64,000 nucleotides of DNA from SAR202 cluster bacterium (lineage in GTDB: Bacteria; Chloroflexota; Dehalococcoidia; Lucifugimonadales; UBA2985): contig VFHP01000012.1 in assembly GCA_009391535.1 (NCBI GenBank), forward strand, positions 62,001 to 126,000, written 5' to 3'. Below, one piece after another: positions 35,624-44,826 of this stretch. Under the pieces are notes generated by a model. That model was not told the DNA's origin and did no database searches. It saw only the letters and a program-made list of their open reading frames with translations. Numbering within the stretch: position 1 is the first letter of the stretch; the number at the start of each line of letters is the position of its first letter. The position numbers and the translations under genes were made by a program.

Positions 35624-36426
35624 GGTTAGCTCTTTTAGTCGAATACAATGGTAGCAAATACCATGGTTTTCAATACCAAAAAAATGTCGCTTCTGTACAA
35701 GGTGCTATAGAAGAAGCTGTTTTAAACCTGACTGGAGAACCAACAAGAATTAAGGGAGCTGGCCGTACAGACGCAGGAGCTCACGCAATGGGTCAGGTCG
35801 TAGCATTTGATACAAACGTGGCCTACAACCCACGGGAATTCACGCGAGCCATGAACAGTTATCTGCCTCAAGACGTAGTAATTAAAGAAACCGCAAAGAC
35901 TAATGCTTTCTTTGACCCGAGAAGAGACGCCGTAAAAAGATGGTACAAATTCAAGATATTAAATAACCCAATTAGATCACCACTTTTTGGAGATTATACT
36001 TATAACTTCAAAGGCGATCTTGATATTGAATCTATGAGAATAGCTGGCAACATGCTGGAGGGAACTAGAGACTTCGCCCCTTTTAGTGGAGCCCTTTCGA
36101 AAGAATCTATGTCCACTATCAGGCATATGTTCGAAGTTACTGTGAATAAAAATAGTGATTTAATAGAGTTTGATTTTGTAGCGAATGCGTTTCTGCCACA
36201 GCAGGTTCGGCGTATGGCTGGAACTTTGGTTGATGTAGGATCTGGAAAGTTAATGCTGGAAGAGTTTTACAAATTGGCAAATTCCAATACCCTTGGAGCA
36301 TATAATAAAGTTCTTGACGCTAAAGCCCTGTACCTGATGAATATAGAATACGCTGTTCCTATATTTGAAATACAGAATGACTTTGGTGTCTGGGAAAAGG
36401 CACTAATAGAGGCGAATACAATATGA
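35620..36426 (+). CDS. truA: tRNA pseudouridine synthase A
   Basis: TruA makes pseudouridine at positions 38-40 of tRNA anticodon stems. GAGRTDAGAHAMGQV holds the catalytic Asp (D51). RRDAVKRWYKFKI and QVRRMAGTLVDVG are conserved. GTG 35620 starts inside the rplQ stop. The length is 268 residues. It overlaps rplM by four bases. Confidence 0.96.
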   Translation: MRLALLVEYNGSKYHGFQYQKNVASVQGAIEEAVLNLTGEPTRIKGAGRTDAGAHAMGQVVAFDTNVAYNPREFTRAMNSYLPQDVVIKETAKTNAFFDPRRDAVKRWYKFKILNNPIRSPLFGDYTYNFKGDLDIESMRIAGNMLEGTRDFAPFSGALSKESMSTIRHMFEVTVNKNSDLIEFDFVANAFLPQQVRRMAGTLVDVGSGKLMLEEFYKLANSNTLGAYNKVLDAKALYLMNIEYAVPIFEIQNDFGVWEKALIEANTI

Positions 36427-37196
36427 AAACAATGAAAACATTTAATACGAAATCATCTGTAATAAACGAGCAATGGCACGTTTTTGATGCCACAGACAAA
36501 GTACTAGGCAGACTGGCTACGGAAGTTAGCACACTTCTACAAGGTAAACACAAACCTATATATGCCAAGAATTTGATCACTGGTGATCATGTAGTAGTAG
36601 TTAATGCTTCCAAAGTAAAGGTCACAGGAAAAAAATTAGAACAGAAGATGTACTATCGCCATAGCCACTATCCTGGTAGCTTAAAAGCAACTCCCCTGTC
36701 TAAAATACAAGAGGACCACCCAGATAGAGTTATACGTGAAGCCGTAAGAGGCATGCTCCCTAAAACTTCTTTAGGCAGACAAATGCTCAGTAGACTTAAA
36801 GTATATGCTGGAGAACTTCATCCACATGGTGCACAAATAAAGGATTCGGCCAGACCTGAGATTGTTGTGGAAGAAGAGATTGCTCCAGCGATAAACCAGG
36901 TCCACCAAGCTCAAACAGAAGTTGAAGAGATTGCTCCACCTGTAGATCAGGTCCACCAAGCTCAAACAGAAGTTGAAGAGATTGCTCCACCTGTAGATCA
37001 GGTCCACCAAGCTCAAACAGAAGTTGAAGAGATTGCTCCACCTGTAGATCAGGTCGACGAAGCTCAAACAGAAGTTGAAGAGATTGCTCCACCTGTAGAT
37101 CAGGTCGACGAAGCTCAAACAGAAGTTGAAGAGATTGCTCCACCTGTAGATCAGGTCGACGAAGCTCAAACAGAAGTTGAAGAGGAAGGTAAATAG
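36423..37196 (+). CDS. rplM: 50S ribosomal protein L13 with tandem-repeat tail
   Basis: L13 is an early assembly protein. The core (WHVFDATDKVLGRLATEVSTLL, then KMYYRHSHYPG and GMLPKTSLGRQMLSRLKVYAG) ends near residue 140, the normal family length. It is followed by a tail of about 115 residues. Six tandem copies of a 17-residue acidic unit, consensus VEEIAPPVDQVHQAQTE, fill most of the tail and it ends VEEEGK. Copies 2-3 are identical; copies 4-6 are identical and have DE in place of HQ. Confidence 0.96.
   Translation: MKTMKTFNTKSSVINEQWHVFDATDKVLGRLATEVSTLLQGKHKPIYAKNLITGDHVVVVNASKVKVTGKKLEQKMYYRHSHYPGSLKATPLSKIQEDHPDRVIREAVRGMLPKTSLGRQMLSRLKVYAGELHPHGAQIKDSARPEIVVEEEIAPAINQVHQAQTEVEEIAPPVDQVHQAQTEVEEIAPPVDQVHQAQTEVEEIAPPVDQVDEAQTEVEEIAPPVDQVDEAQTEVEEIAPPVDQVDEAQTEVEEEGK
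36870..37175 (+). repeat. Six 51-bp tandem repeats inside rplM
   Basis: The units start at 36870, 36921, 36972, 37023, 37074 and 37125. The first is diverged (APAIN in place of APPVD). Units 2-3 and units 4-6 form two nearly identical groups separated by a change from CACCAA to GACGAA. The frame is kept throughout, so copy-number change would lengthen or shorten the L13 tail without breaking it. Confidence 0.95.
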
Positions 37197-37197
37197 A

Positions 37198-37593
37198 ATG
37201 GCAGAACAAAACTATTACTACGGGACAGGTAAAAGAAAAACGGCCATTGCCCAGGTGAGGATTTATCCGGGCCAAGGTCAGATTACTATAAACGAAAAAC
37301 CAATAGGCGAAGTGTTCCCACGTTCTGCTCTACAGTCTGTGATTCTGGAGCCAATGAAACTAACTTCTATGGCTAACAAGTTCAATATTGTGGCTAAAGT
37401 TCACGGCGGAGGAGTAACAAGCCAAGCCGGTGCAATGCGCCATGGCATAGCTAGGGCCCTTTTAGTGTCCGACGTCAACCTGAGACCAGTACTTAAACAA
37501 AATAAAATGCTTACCCGAGACGACCGTATAAAAGAGAGCAAGAAGTACGGCCTGAAACGTGCTCGAAGAGCCAAACAGTATACCAAGAGATAG
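37198..37593 (+). CDS. rpsI: 30S ribosomal protein S9
   Basis: S9 contacts P-site tRNA with its C-terminal tail, which ends in the conserved KRARRAKQYTKR. The true start is ATG 37198 (MAEQNYYYGTGKRKTAIA) after GAGGAAGG, not an ORF opening seven codons upstream. The length is 131 residues. It ends the ribosomal block; recG converges 31 bases later and no clear terminator lies between them. Confidence 0.96.
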   Translation: MAEQNYYYGTGKRKTAIAQVRIYPGQGQITINEKPIGEVFPRSALQSVILEPMKLTSMANKFNIVAKVHGGGVTSQAGAMRHGIARALLVSDVNLRPVLKQNKMLTRDDRIKESKKYGLKRARRAKQYTKR

Positions 37594-37624
37594 TCAAAGT
37601 GATTTCACGCCAGAAACCTAATCG

Positions 37625-40009
37625 TTAATTCACTTCCGCCTGTGTAAGTTCTGAGAATATAGACACCTTTGAGGCTAGTAATTTATTCTCATCGTGATCC
37701 AAGGTAGGATCTTTCGTCAAAACTAACCTGGCAACTCGACGAGCCTCAGACAAGATGTTTTGGTCGGAAAGACGTGCAATTCTTAGGTCCGGTAAGCCAC
37801 TTTGTCGGGTCCCAAAAAAATCCCCAGGGCCCCTAAATCTAAGATCTTCCTCCGCTACAGCAAATCCATCAGAAAACCGTTGCATCACATCCAATCTATC
37901 TCTAGCATCTGATGAAGGATAATCTGATAACAAAATGCAATAACTTGGGTAATTTCCTCTGCCTACTCTACCTCTAAATTGATGTAGTTGAGCCAATCCA
38001 AATCTGTCTGCTCCTTCTATCAAAATTAGTACTGCATTGGGATTATCAATACCAACTTCAATAACTGGTGTAGAAACCAATATATCTATCTCCTGCCTTT
38101 GGAAAGCATCCATGACGTCTATTTTGTCTCTTGAACTCATACGGCCGTGCAACAATCCTACAGAAAGATCTGGGAATATGTCCCCTGCTAATATATCAAA
38201 TTCCGTTTTGGCCGCCCGAGTTTGCAGAATATCCGATTCCTCTATTAGAGGACACACCACAAATGCTTGCCGCCCTTCGTTAATTTGAGATCTCATGAAT
38301 TTATAAATCCTGTCTCTTTTATTTGGGTGAGCATGATAAGTACTTATTTTCTGTCTACCCGGAGGTAATTCATCTAATACTGATATGTCTAAATCCCCGT
38401 ATAAAGTAAGAGCCAAGGATCTTGGAATAGGGGTAGCAGACATAACTAACAGATGAGGAGTCTTTGTTTTATTTCTCAAAGAAGTCCTTTGCATAACTCC
38501 GAATCTATGTTGTTCATCCACTATTGCCATGGATAGTTTCGGTATGTTCACATTCTCCTGTAACAATGCGTGGGTACCAAAAACTATGTCGAGTGTGCCG
38601 GCAGACATCATTTCATTAATTTCACGCTTCTGTCTTGCCTTGAGACTACCGGTTAAAATACCAACTCTTATTGGCTTACTAAAATCAGTCAAATTAAATT
38701 TGAACCAGTGCCCATAATATTCCATCCCATCAGTGCCTTGTAGAATATTTGCCACTGTATTGAAATGTTGCTGAACAAGTATCTCCGTTGGAGCCATCAT
38801 GGCCCCTTGATAACCTTTATAAACAGTAACAAGCAGGGCAATTAGTGCCACAGCTGTTTTCCCGCTACCTACATCCCCTTGAAGAAGTCTACTCATAGGA
38901 TTTTCCTGAGATATATCTTCTAATATTTGATCAACTGCATTGTTTTGGGCTCCGGTAAGAGCAAAAGGTAAACTTTTCTTTGTGGATTCCACAATTTTAG
39001 TCTCCACAGAAATTGGTATGGAATCCTTGTTAGATCTCCAATCATGTCTCTTCAACAACACGTACAACTGAATCATAAACAACTCATCAAAAGCAAGCCT
39101 GTATCTGGCTTCTTCTTTATCTTTTTCAGTCAGTGGATAGTGATACTGATTGATAGCCTTGGCCAAATCAATCAATTTGGCTGACTCCAACAATTCATCC
39201 GGATACGGGTCAACAACCAAATGTAAGTACTTATCTAAAACTTGTTTTATCAAACTGCGGAAAGTACGAGCCACTATACCTTCAGTACTTGGATAAACCG
39301 GGACCAACCTACCAGTGTGGATCAATTCTTCTTCGCTGACAATTTCGTATTCAGGTGACTCAAATACAAGAGAATTTCTAAATTCTCCGACTCTACCACT
39401 TAGAACAAGTTTGTCTCCAACCCTAAACTTCTTAGCCAAATAAGGTTGATTAAACCATACAACTCTAACGTTACCGGTATCATCTCCTACTATAGCCTCG
39501 GTTGCTTTATGTTTACCGCCCAACATCACCTGCCGAGCATCCCAAACATTTACGATGACTGTCTGTTCAATACCCAACTGAAGAGAATCTACTTTTTGTA
39601 AAACCGAATAGTCATTATGTCTTCTGGGGAAAAAATACATAAGGTCTTTGACAGTATAAATACCCAATTTATTCAATCTCGCAACCATCTTTGTGCTTAC
39701 CTTAGGGAGTTCTGTAACTGGTTTATTTAAAAAAGAGAAATCTGTTTCTTTAATGGATTTGGATCCATTTGCAATAGTGTGTTTTTCCTCAATCAATTTT
39801 GATATTGCATCTATCCAATCCCGTTTCTCTACCAGTGACATATTGGAATATAGCCCAACAGGTAGTTCGCTTTTTGTTATAACCTTGTGAGATTTAATCC
39901 ACTTAGAGACAAACTTATCCAATCCTCCAATTACAGCGGTATCAGAATAACCTTTATTAGCTTCGAGTACTAATATTTTCTCAAGAGTATCAAAATTTGT
40001 GATCGTCAT
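37625..40009 (-). CDS. recG: ATP-dependent DNA helicase RecG
   Basis: RecG remodels stalled replication forks and Holliday junctions. An N-terminal extension of about 100 residues precedes the wedge/OB domain (DLMYFFPRRHNDYS, residues 122-135). The helicase part has Walker A GDVGSGKT (residues 378-385), DEQHRFG and SATPIPRS, then HGRMSS and QFRGRVGRG. At 794 residues it is longer than the E. coli protein (about 690), as in other lineages with the extension. It is third in a fakA-degV-recG unit. Confidence 0.96.
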   Translation of the reverse strand: MTITNFDTLEKILVLEANKGYSDTAVIGGLDKFVSKWIKSHKVITKSELPVGLYSNMSLVEKRDWIDAISKLIEEKHTIANGSKSIKETDFSFLNKPVTELPKVSTKMVARLNKLGIYTVKDLMYFFPRRHNDYSVLQKVDSLQLGIEQTVIVNVWDARQVMLGGKHKATEAIVGDDTGNVRVVWFNQPYLAKKFRVGDKLVLSGRVGEFRNSLVFESPEYEIVSEEELIHTGRLVPVYPSTEGIVARTFRSLIKQVLDKYLHLVVDPYPDELLESAKLIDLAKAINQYHYPLTEKDKEEARYRLAFDELFMIQLYVLLKRHDWRSNKDSIPISVETKIVESTKKSLPFALTGAQNNAVDQILEDISQENPMSRLLQGDVGSGKTAVALIALLVTVYKGYQGAMMAPTEILVQQHFNTVANILQGTDGMEYYGHWFKFNLTDFSKPIRVGILTGSLKARQKREINEMMSAGTLDIVFGTHALLQENVNIPKLSMAIVDEQHRFGVMQRTSLRNKTKTPHLLVMSATPIPRSLALTLYGDLDISVLDELPPGRQKISTYHAHPNKRDRIYKFMRSQINEGRQAFVVCPLIEESDILQTRAAKTEFDILAGDIFPDLSVGLLHGRMSSRDKIDVMDAFQRQEIDILVSTPVIEVGIDNPNAVLILIEGADRFGLAQLHQFRGRVGRGNYPSYCILLSDYPSSDARDRLDVMQRFSDGFAVAEEDLRFRGPGDFFGTRQSGLPDLRIARLSDQNILSEARRVARLVLTKDPTLDHDENKLLASKVSIFSELTQAEVN

Positions 40010-40116
40010 ATTTCGACATACCTAATGGAATAAGAAGAGAATCGCACTTTCCGACGTTCCCAATGTCTATCACACATAAACCAATGTATCAGCCTATAAA
40101 TTTATGGTTGTTCTTA

Positions 40117-40962
40117 TCAAACTACATTTTGTGAATTAAAAGCTACTCCAAGGACACCCGGACCAGCGTGTGTTCCGACAACCGGTCCAATTTGACTCAT
40201 AATGATTTCTCCGGACGTCATAAAGGGGTTTAGTTTAGCAGCTAAGTCTTCTGCCTCACTTTTCGTGGTGCTATAGAATACCGCTAAGTCAGATATCGGT
40301 AAAGCTTCCTGTACCAAAGAAAAAATACGGTCTACTCCTTTTATCCGAGATCTAGCCCTTTCAAACGGAAAAACCTCTCCTCCTTTGGTAGATAATATAG
40401 GTTTAAGCTTTAATAAATTACCCATAAATGCTCGAGCTTTTCCTATTCTACCGCCTTTCTGTAAATACTCTAAAGTGTCCAGAAGGGCAAAAAATTTTAC
40501 ACTGTCTATAGATAGGTTTATTGCGTTGACAACATCATCAACACTACCCCCATTTTTTGCCACCTTACTTGCCTGTACAGCAATTAAACCTAATCCCATA
40601 GATCCATGTTTAGAATCTATAGTTTCTATACGTGTACTACCTTCATACTGGTCTTTTGCCTGTCTGGCGGAATTCAGTGTGCCACTCAATTTATCCGAGA
40701 TGTGAACAGAAACTATCTCTTCATTGCTTTTTGCCAAGTCGTTATACAAACTTAGAAACTCTCCTACATTGGGCTGGGAGGTTGTTGGCAGTTGGGCACC
40801 TGACGTTAATCTTTGATAAAATTCGTCTGGTTTTATATCTATACCGTCTTTGAAAACATCTGTTCCAAAATGAACATTCAAAGGGATTACCGAAATGCCC
40901 AGAGATTCTGCCAAATCCGGCGGCAGATCGGCTGTACTATCAGTTACTATTTTAACGGTCAT
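40117..40962 (-). CDS. DegV family fatty-acid-binding protein (FakB-like)
   Basis: DegV/FakB proteins hold a fatty acid for phosphorylation by FakA, feeding exogenous or recycled fatty acids into lipids. TDSTADLP at residues 7-14, PTTSQP and SDKLSGTLNSAR are the lipid-head binding motifs. The length is 281 residues. GAGGAG precedes the start. It follows the FakA-like gene by ten bases, which strongly supports a kinase and carrier pair. Confidence 0.9.
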   Translation of the reverse strand: MTVKIVTDSTADLPPDLAESLGISVIPLNVHFGTDVFKDGIDIKPDEFYQRLTSGAQLPTTSQPNVGEFLSLYNDLAKSNEEIVSVHISDKLSGTLNSARQAKDQYEGSTRIETIDSKHGSMGLGLIAVQASKVAKNGGSVDDVVNAINLSIDSVKFFALLDTLEYLQKGGRIGKARAFMGNLLKLKPILSTKGGEVFPFERARSRIKGVDRIFSLVQEALPISDLAVFYSTTKSEAEDLAAKLNPFMTSGEIIMSQIGPVVGTHAGPGVLGVAFNSQNVV

Positions 40963-40972
40963 CTTGCTCTCC

Positions 40973-42589
40973 TCATTCTAAGGATAATATATAATTATAG
41001 TAAGGCTGCCCTCCAAATACTACCTCTGTTTCCACTCCTTTATATTGTGACTCAATAAGATCTGCAGTAGCATTCGTCTCTGCCTCATTGCTTTCCAAAC
41101 CCCTATATATCGTGACCAATATGCCTGGATACATATTGGACTTAGATAGTATTCCAAGTAATACCATTGACGATGCTTCGCCAGAACAAAGAATTTTATT
41201 ATTCAACGAACCAATATATTGACCCTTCTTTATTTCAACACCATCAATCTTTGCATCGCGTTCAGCCACACAAACGAATCCCGATAACACGCCTGTTATC
41301 GCGTTTTTCATATTATCAAGATTGACTGCAACGTTTTCTTCCGCGTTAAAAGATAATATTGCAGACACTCCTTCTACCATAGTTTTAGTAGCTACTATCT
41401 CCACTTGTTTTGAGGATAAATAGCCTGCTTGCTGAGCTGAATAAAGTATATTGGAGTTATTAGGCAAAACTAAAATCATATCAGCCTCGATACTTTCAAC
41501 CGCGTCTAATATCTCTTTTACACTGGGATTCATGGTATCTCCACCTTCTAAAACATATGAGGCTCCTGAAGAGATGAACAAATCCCTGAATCCACTACCC
41601 ACTGAAATTGATAATATTCCAATACTTAACGTATCTGCTGCATTGTTGGACCCAAAAAACTCTTTGTTTTGATCATCCATGTTCACTATATTAACTTCAG
41701 ACAAAGTGCCTAATGTAACAGCATGACTTAAAACAGGGCCAGGATCTAAGACGTGAACATGTACCCTAATCATTTCTTCCGATCCAATAACCACGGTAGA
41801 GTTGGCGAGCAACATCATTCTATCTCTCATCTGATTTATATCGATAGAAACACCTTTTAACAAAAACTGAGTGCAATATCCATATTCATTGTGTCCGTCA
41901 TCAAAATCAAATGTAGCCGGTACTTCCCCGTCAGATATCTTAATATCAGGTGTTACTAACGGTATATCTGAATTTGATTCTCCAGTAAGATTGTGGAAAG
42001 CGCCCTCGAGCAATATAGATAGTCCTTGACCACCAGAATCCACTACGCCAGCTTCCTTAAGCACCGGTAATAAATTGGGCGTGTTCGCTACAGATTTTCT
42101 AGATGCCACCACCATTATTTCCCACAGATTAACTAAATCTGATTCATTTGTGTTTACACTGATTGCGGTCTCTATATCGCTTATAACTGTCAACATGGTG
42201 CCTTCAACTGGGTTGCCTACCGCTTCATAAGAAGATCTTTTAGCTTCCTTCAATGCATCCGAAAGTAATCCGGCATCAAACGAAGATTTACCTCCCAAAA
42301 CTTTTGCAATACCTTGGAAAAATTGAGCCAATATTACCCCACTATTTCCCCTGGCTCCCAACAAAGACCCTCTTGCGATCATATCAATTATTTCCTCAGG
42401 TTTGGCATCAACGGTTCCATCAATTTCATCCACAATTGATTTCATAGTAAGAAACATATTAGTTCCCGTATCCCCATCTGGTACTGGGAACACGTTAAGC
42501 GCATTTATTTCATTCACTTTCGATTCTAAGAGACCTGTTGCCTGTACTAGCATAGAATAAAATTTTCTTGAAGTTATATTTTTTGCCAT
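40973..42589 (-). CDS. DAK2/DhaL-domain fatty acid kinase (FakA-like)
   Basis: FakA phosphorylates fatty acids bound to FakB to give acyl phosphates. The N-terminal DhaL domain has NVFPVPDGDTGTNM (ADP and Mg ligands, about residues 31-44), ARGNSGVILAQFF and DSGGQG. The middle and C-terminal DAK1-like parts follow, for a 538-residue total as in YloV/FakA. Next to the DegV gene it makes a complete FakAB system. Confidence 0.9.
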   Translation of the reverse strand: MAKNITSRKFYSMLVQATGLLESKVNEINALNVFPVPDGDTGTNMFLTMKSIVDEIDGTVDAKPEEIIDMIARGSLLGARGNSGVILAQFFQGIAKVLGGKSSFDAGLLSDALKEAKRSSYEAVGNPVEGTMLTVISDIETAISVNTNESDLVNLWEIMVVASRKSVANTPNLLPVLKEAGVVDSGGQGLSILLEGAFHNLTGESNSDIPLVTPDIKISDGEVPATFDFDDGHNEYGYCTQFLLKGVSIDINQMRDRMMLLANSTVVIGSEEMIRVHVHVLDPGPVLSHAVTLGTLSEVNIVNMDDQNKEFFGSNNAADTLSIGILSISVGSGFRDLFISSGASYVLEGGDTMNPSVKEILDAVESIEADMILVLPNNSNILYSAQQAGYLSSKQVEIVATKTMVEGVSAILSFNAEENVAVNLDNMKNAITGVLSGFVCVAERDAKIDGVEIKKGQYIGSLNNKILCSGEASSMVLLGILSKSNMYPGILVTIYRGLESNEAETNATADLIESQYKGVETEVVFGGQPYYNYILSLE

Positions 42590-42749
42590 TTGCTAACATT
42601 CCTCATCACAAACTATGAAACTGGGCATTGATAAAAATGACCTCTTCTGATAGTCTAGGTGCCTGGATTGTAATAAATACATTCCGAGTAGTCAAAAACT
42701 ACTTAAATATTATAAACAAAGTAGGCTTAGTACACAAAGAGGAAACATA
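42590..42749. promoter_or_regulatory. Divergent promoter region, fakA / rpmB
   Basis: This 160-base gap separates the divergent FakA-like and rpmB genes. On the plus strand GTAGT-CAAAA-ACTAC forms an inverted repeat and TATAAA lies just downstream, with a possible TAGTCA -35. The pair is weak and no further element was identified. Confidence 0.3.
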
Positions 42750-42947
42750 ATGGCTAAATGCACAATATGTGGCAAAGTGGGACATTCTGGCAACAATGTT
42801 AGTCACTCCAAGAGAAGAACCAAAACTAGATTCTTGCCGAACATACAAAAAGCCAAATTAGATATAGGCGGCATTTGTAAGAAGATAGCAATTTGTACTA
42901 GATGCCTGCGTACAACTCAAAAAACCCCAAAAAGCACAGCAATATAA
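42750..42947 (+). CDS. rpmB: 50S ribosomal protein L28
   Basis: L28 is a late large-subunit protein. CTIC and CTRC pairs make this the zinc form. GHSGNNVSHSKRRTKTRFLPN is the typical core. AGAGGAAA precedes the start. The length is 65 residues. It is monocistronic, divergent from fakA. Confidence 0.96.
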   Translation: MAKCTICGKVGHSGNNVSHSKRRTKTRFLPNIQKAKLDIGGICKKIAICTRCLRTTQKTPKSTAI

Positions 42948-43011
42948 TAGGATTATTGTCAGCGTAGCATTCAACTCAATACCCGATACAACTATTGATA
43001 TCTGCATGTGT

Positions 43012-43017
43012 TATAAT
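43012..43017 (+). promoter_or_regulatory. Extended -10 promoter for xdhC
   Basis: TGTTATAAT contains a perfect TATAAT at 43012-43017 with the extended TGn motif, 57 bases before the xdhC start. No good -35 is needed for such promoters and none is seen. Confidence 0.5.
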
Positions 43018-43073
43018 TCAATCCTAAATAGCTTGCGAGCATTCTGCTCAACCATTCATCAAAGAGGTGGAAA

Positions 43074-44195
43074 ATGGAAGATGTTTTTAAAGAAGCGCTT
43101 AACTTAGTAGAAAAAAATAGACCTTTCGTCATTGCCACTGTGGTAGGAACAAAAGGGTCCACGCCTCAGAAACCTGGTGCTAAGCTCCTAGTTAGAGAGG
43201 ATGGGTCGGGAGTGGGCACATTGGGTGGTGGCTGTGTCGAGGGAGATATATGGTATGCATCTCAGATGTTGCTAAAAGAAGGAGGAGATGCCAAGTTAAC
43301 CGACTACATGCTTAATGAGGAAATCGCCGCAAGAGAGGGTCTAGTATGCGGGGGAACTATGTATTTTTTGATAGATCCCGTCTTCGATCCGAAAAGCATA
43401 GCAAATCCTATTACAAACATAGTCGGAGCATATGACGGTGACTCGAGTGTAGGCTTGGCAACACTGTTAAAACCTGCTCTGGGCAAGGGTAATACCGGTG
43501 ACAAACTGTTACTCGCTAAAGACGGTTCCTTCAGCGGTAGCTTGGGAGACTATCTAAGAGACAACGAAGCCGTTGAAGCACTATCTAAATTAGTTGACTA
43601 CGGAAGAGTAACTACTTTAGTAACTAAGGATGGGTCGCAGGTGTTTTTGGAAGGCTTCACAACTCCTGCATCAGTGGTGATAGCCGGCGGAGGACATATA
43701 AGTAACGCTTTAGCCCCGTTGGTAAACATGCTAGGGCTTAGACTTCATGTTGTAGATGACAGACCGGAATTCGCTAATAAAGAACGGTTTCCTTCTGCTG
43801 AAAGTGTGATAGTAGCTGACTACGCCGAAGGTATTAAGCAACTAGATATTCGCCCAAATACCTCCATAGTGGTAGCAACCCGTGGCCATCGTGAAGATGA
43901 CAGAGCTCTGGAAGCAGCTGTGAAGAGTCCGGCTGGTTACGTGGGATTGGTCGGGAGCAAAAGGAAGACAATCCTCATATACGAAGAATTGCTTAAAAAT
44001 GACGTACCATTAGAAAGACTTGCTGCCGTTCATGCTCCTGTAGGCTTGGACATAGGCGCTAAGACACCTGAAGAAATTGCCGTAAGCATTATGGGTGAGA
44101 TAGTAGCCTTCAGGGAAGGTCGTTCAGGCAAAACCTTAGCAATGGAATCTAGATATCTGAAAAAATTAGCTACCAAGGTTGGGGTAGCGGTCTAA
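43074..44195 (+). CDS. XdhC/CoxI family molybdoenzyme maturation protein
   Basis: XdhC binds molybdenum cofactor and helps insert its sulfurated form into xanthine-dehydrogenase-type hydroxylases. The first domain (XdhC_CoxI) has GTKGSTPQKPGAKLLV and GTLGGGCVEGDIW. The second (XdhC_C, Rossmann-like) has VVIAGGGHISNALAPL and the closing HAPVGLDIGAKTPEEIAVSIMGEI. The length is 373 residues. AGAGGTGG precedes the start. mocA follows after 11 bases, but no hydroxylase subunits are nearby. Confidence 0.92.
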   Translation: MEDVFKEALNLVEKNRPFVIATVVGTKGSTPQKPGAKLLVREDGSGVGTLGGGCVEGDIWYASQMLLKEGGDAKLTDYMLNEEIAAREGLVCGGTMYFLIDPVFDPKSIANPITNIVGAYDGDSSVGLATLLKPALGKGNTGDKLLLAKDGSFSGSLGDYLRDNEAVEALSKLVDYGRVTTLVTKDGSQVFLEGFTTPASVVIAGGGHISNALAPLVNMLGLRLHVVDDRPEFANKERFPSAESVIVADYAEGIKQLDIRPNTSIVVATRGHREDDRALEAAVKSPAGYVGLVGSKRKTILIYEELLKNDVPLERLAAVHAPVGLDIGAKTPEEIAVSIMGEIVAFREGRSGKTLAMESRYLKKLATKVGVAV

Positions 44196-44206
44196 ATAAC
44201 AAAATT

Positions 44207-44803
44207 ATGTCTGGTATATCTGCAATTCTACTCGCTGCAGGAGAATCTAAACGAATGGGCACGATGAAGGCTCTACTACCCTGGAAGGGTTCAACTCTGT
44301 TAGAGTACCAAGTAACTACTTTGATGGACGCAGGGGTTTCCGAAATCTGTCTCGTTGTTGGTCACAAGCATAAAGATGTTAGTAATCCCGTAAAAGGCAA
44401 AGCTGGTGTTAAACTTGTAGTTAATGAAAATTATATGGAAGGGAAAACAACTTCCATAAAAGCTGGTTTAAATATCATGAGCCCCACCACCGAAACCATA
44501 TTAATCCTATCGGTAGACCAACCGCGAACATCAGAAATACTGTCTGCTATTTTAAAATCTCACGGATCTTCAGATAAATTAATAACATACCCCACCTATA
44601 ATAACAAAGGTGGGCACCCTGTCATTTTTAACAGCAAACTGCGTCCAGATCTCAATAACATAAACGAAACTCATGAAGGTTTAAGGGAAATCACTCGCAG
44701 ATACGCCCACACGATCAATCTAGTACCATTTGATAGTGTAATAGTAACTCTGGACTTAAATTCACCTCACAATTTTAAAGAGGCAGTGGAATTATTTGCT
44801 TAA
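44207..44803 (+). CDS. MobA-like nucleotidyltransferase (MocA type)
   Basis: MocA adds CMP to molybdopterin to make the cytosine dinucleotide cofactor used by xanthine-dehydrogenase-family enzymes. The binding loop ILLAAGESKRMG with KALLPW is near the N-terminus, LSVDQPR is the metal-site strand, and GHPVIF comes later. The length is 198 residues. Its pairing with XdhC supports the cytosine version over guanine-specific MobA; a purely sequence-based choice is less sure. Confidence 0.88.
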   Translation: MSGISAILLAAGESKRMGTMKALLPWKGSTLLEYQVTTLMDAGVSEICLVVGHKHKDVSNPVKGKAGVKLVVNENYMEGKTTSIKAGLNIMSPTTETILILSVDQPRTSEILSAILKSHGSSDKLITYPTYNNKGGHPVIFNSKLRPDLNNINETHEGLREITRRYAHTINLVPFDSVIVTLDLNSPHNFKEAVELFA

Positions 44804-44826
44804 TCTAAAACTTAGATGGATACAAT

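Noticed and set aside
36870..37175. CRISPR array
   Set aside because: The repeats are head-to-tail without spacers and in frame with L13.
36771..37275. Two long antisense frames across the L13 repeats
   Set aside because: They exist only because the 51-bp unit is a multiple of three, so any open frame repeats; no ribosome site and no sensible protein.
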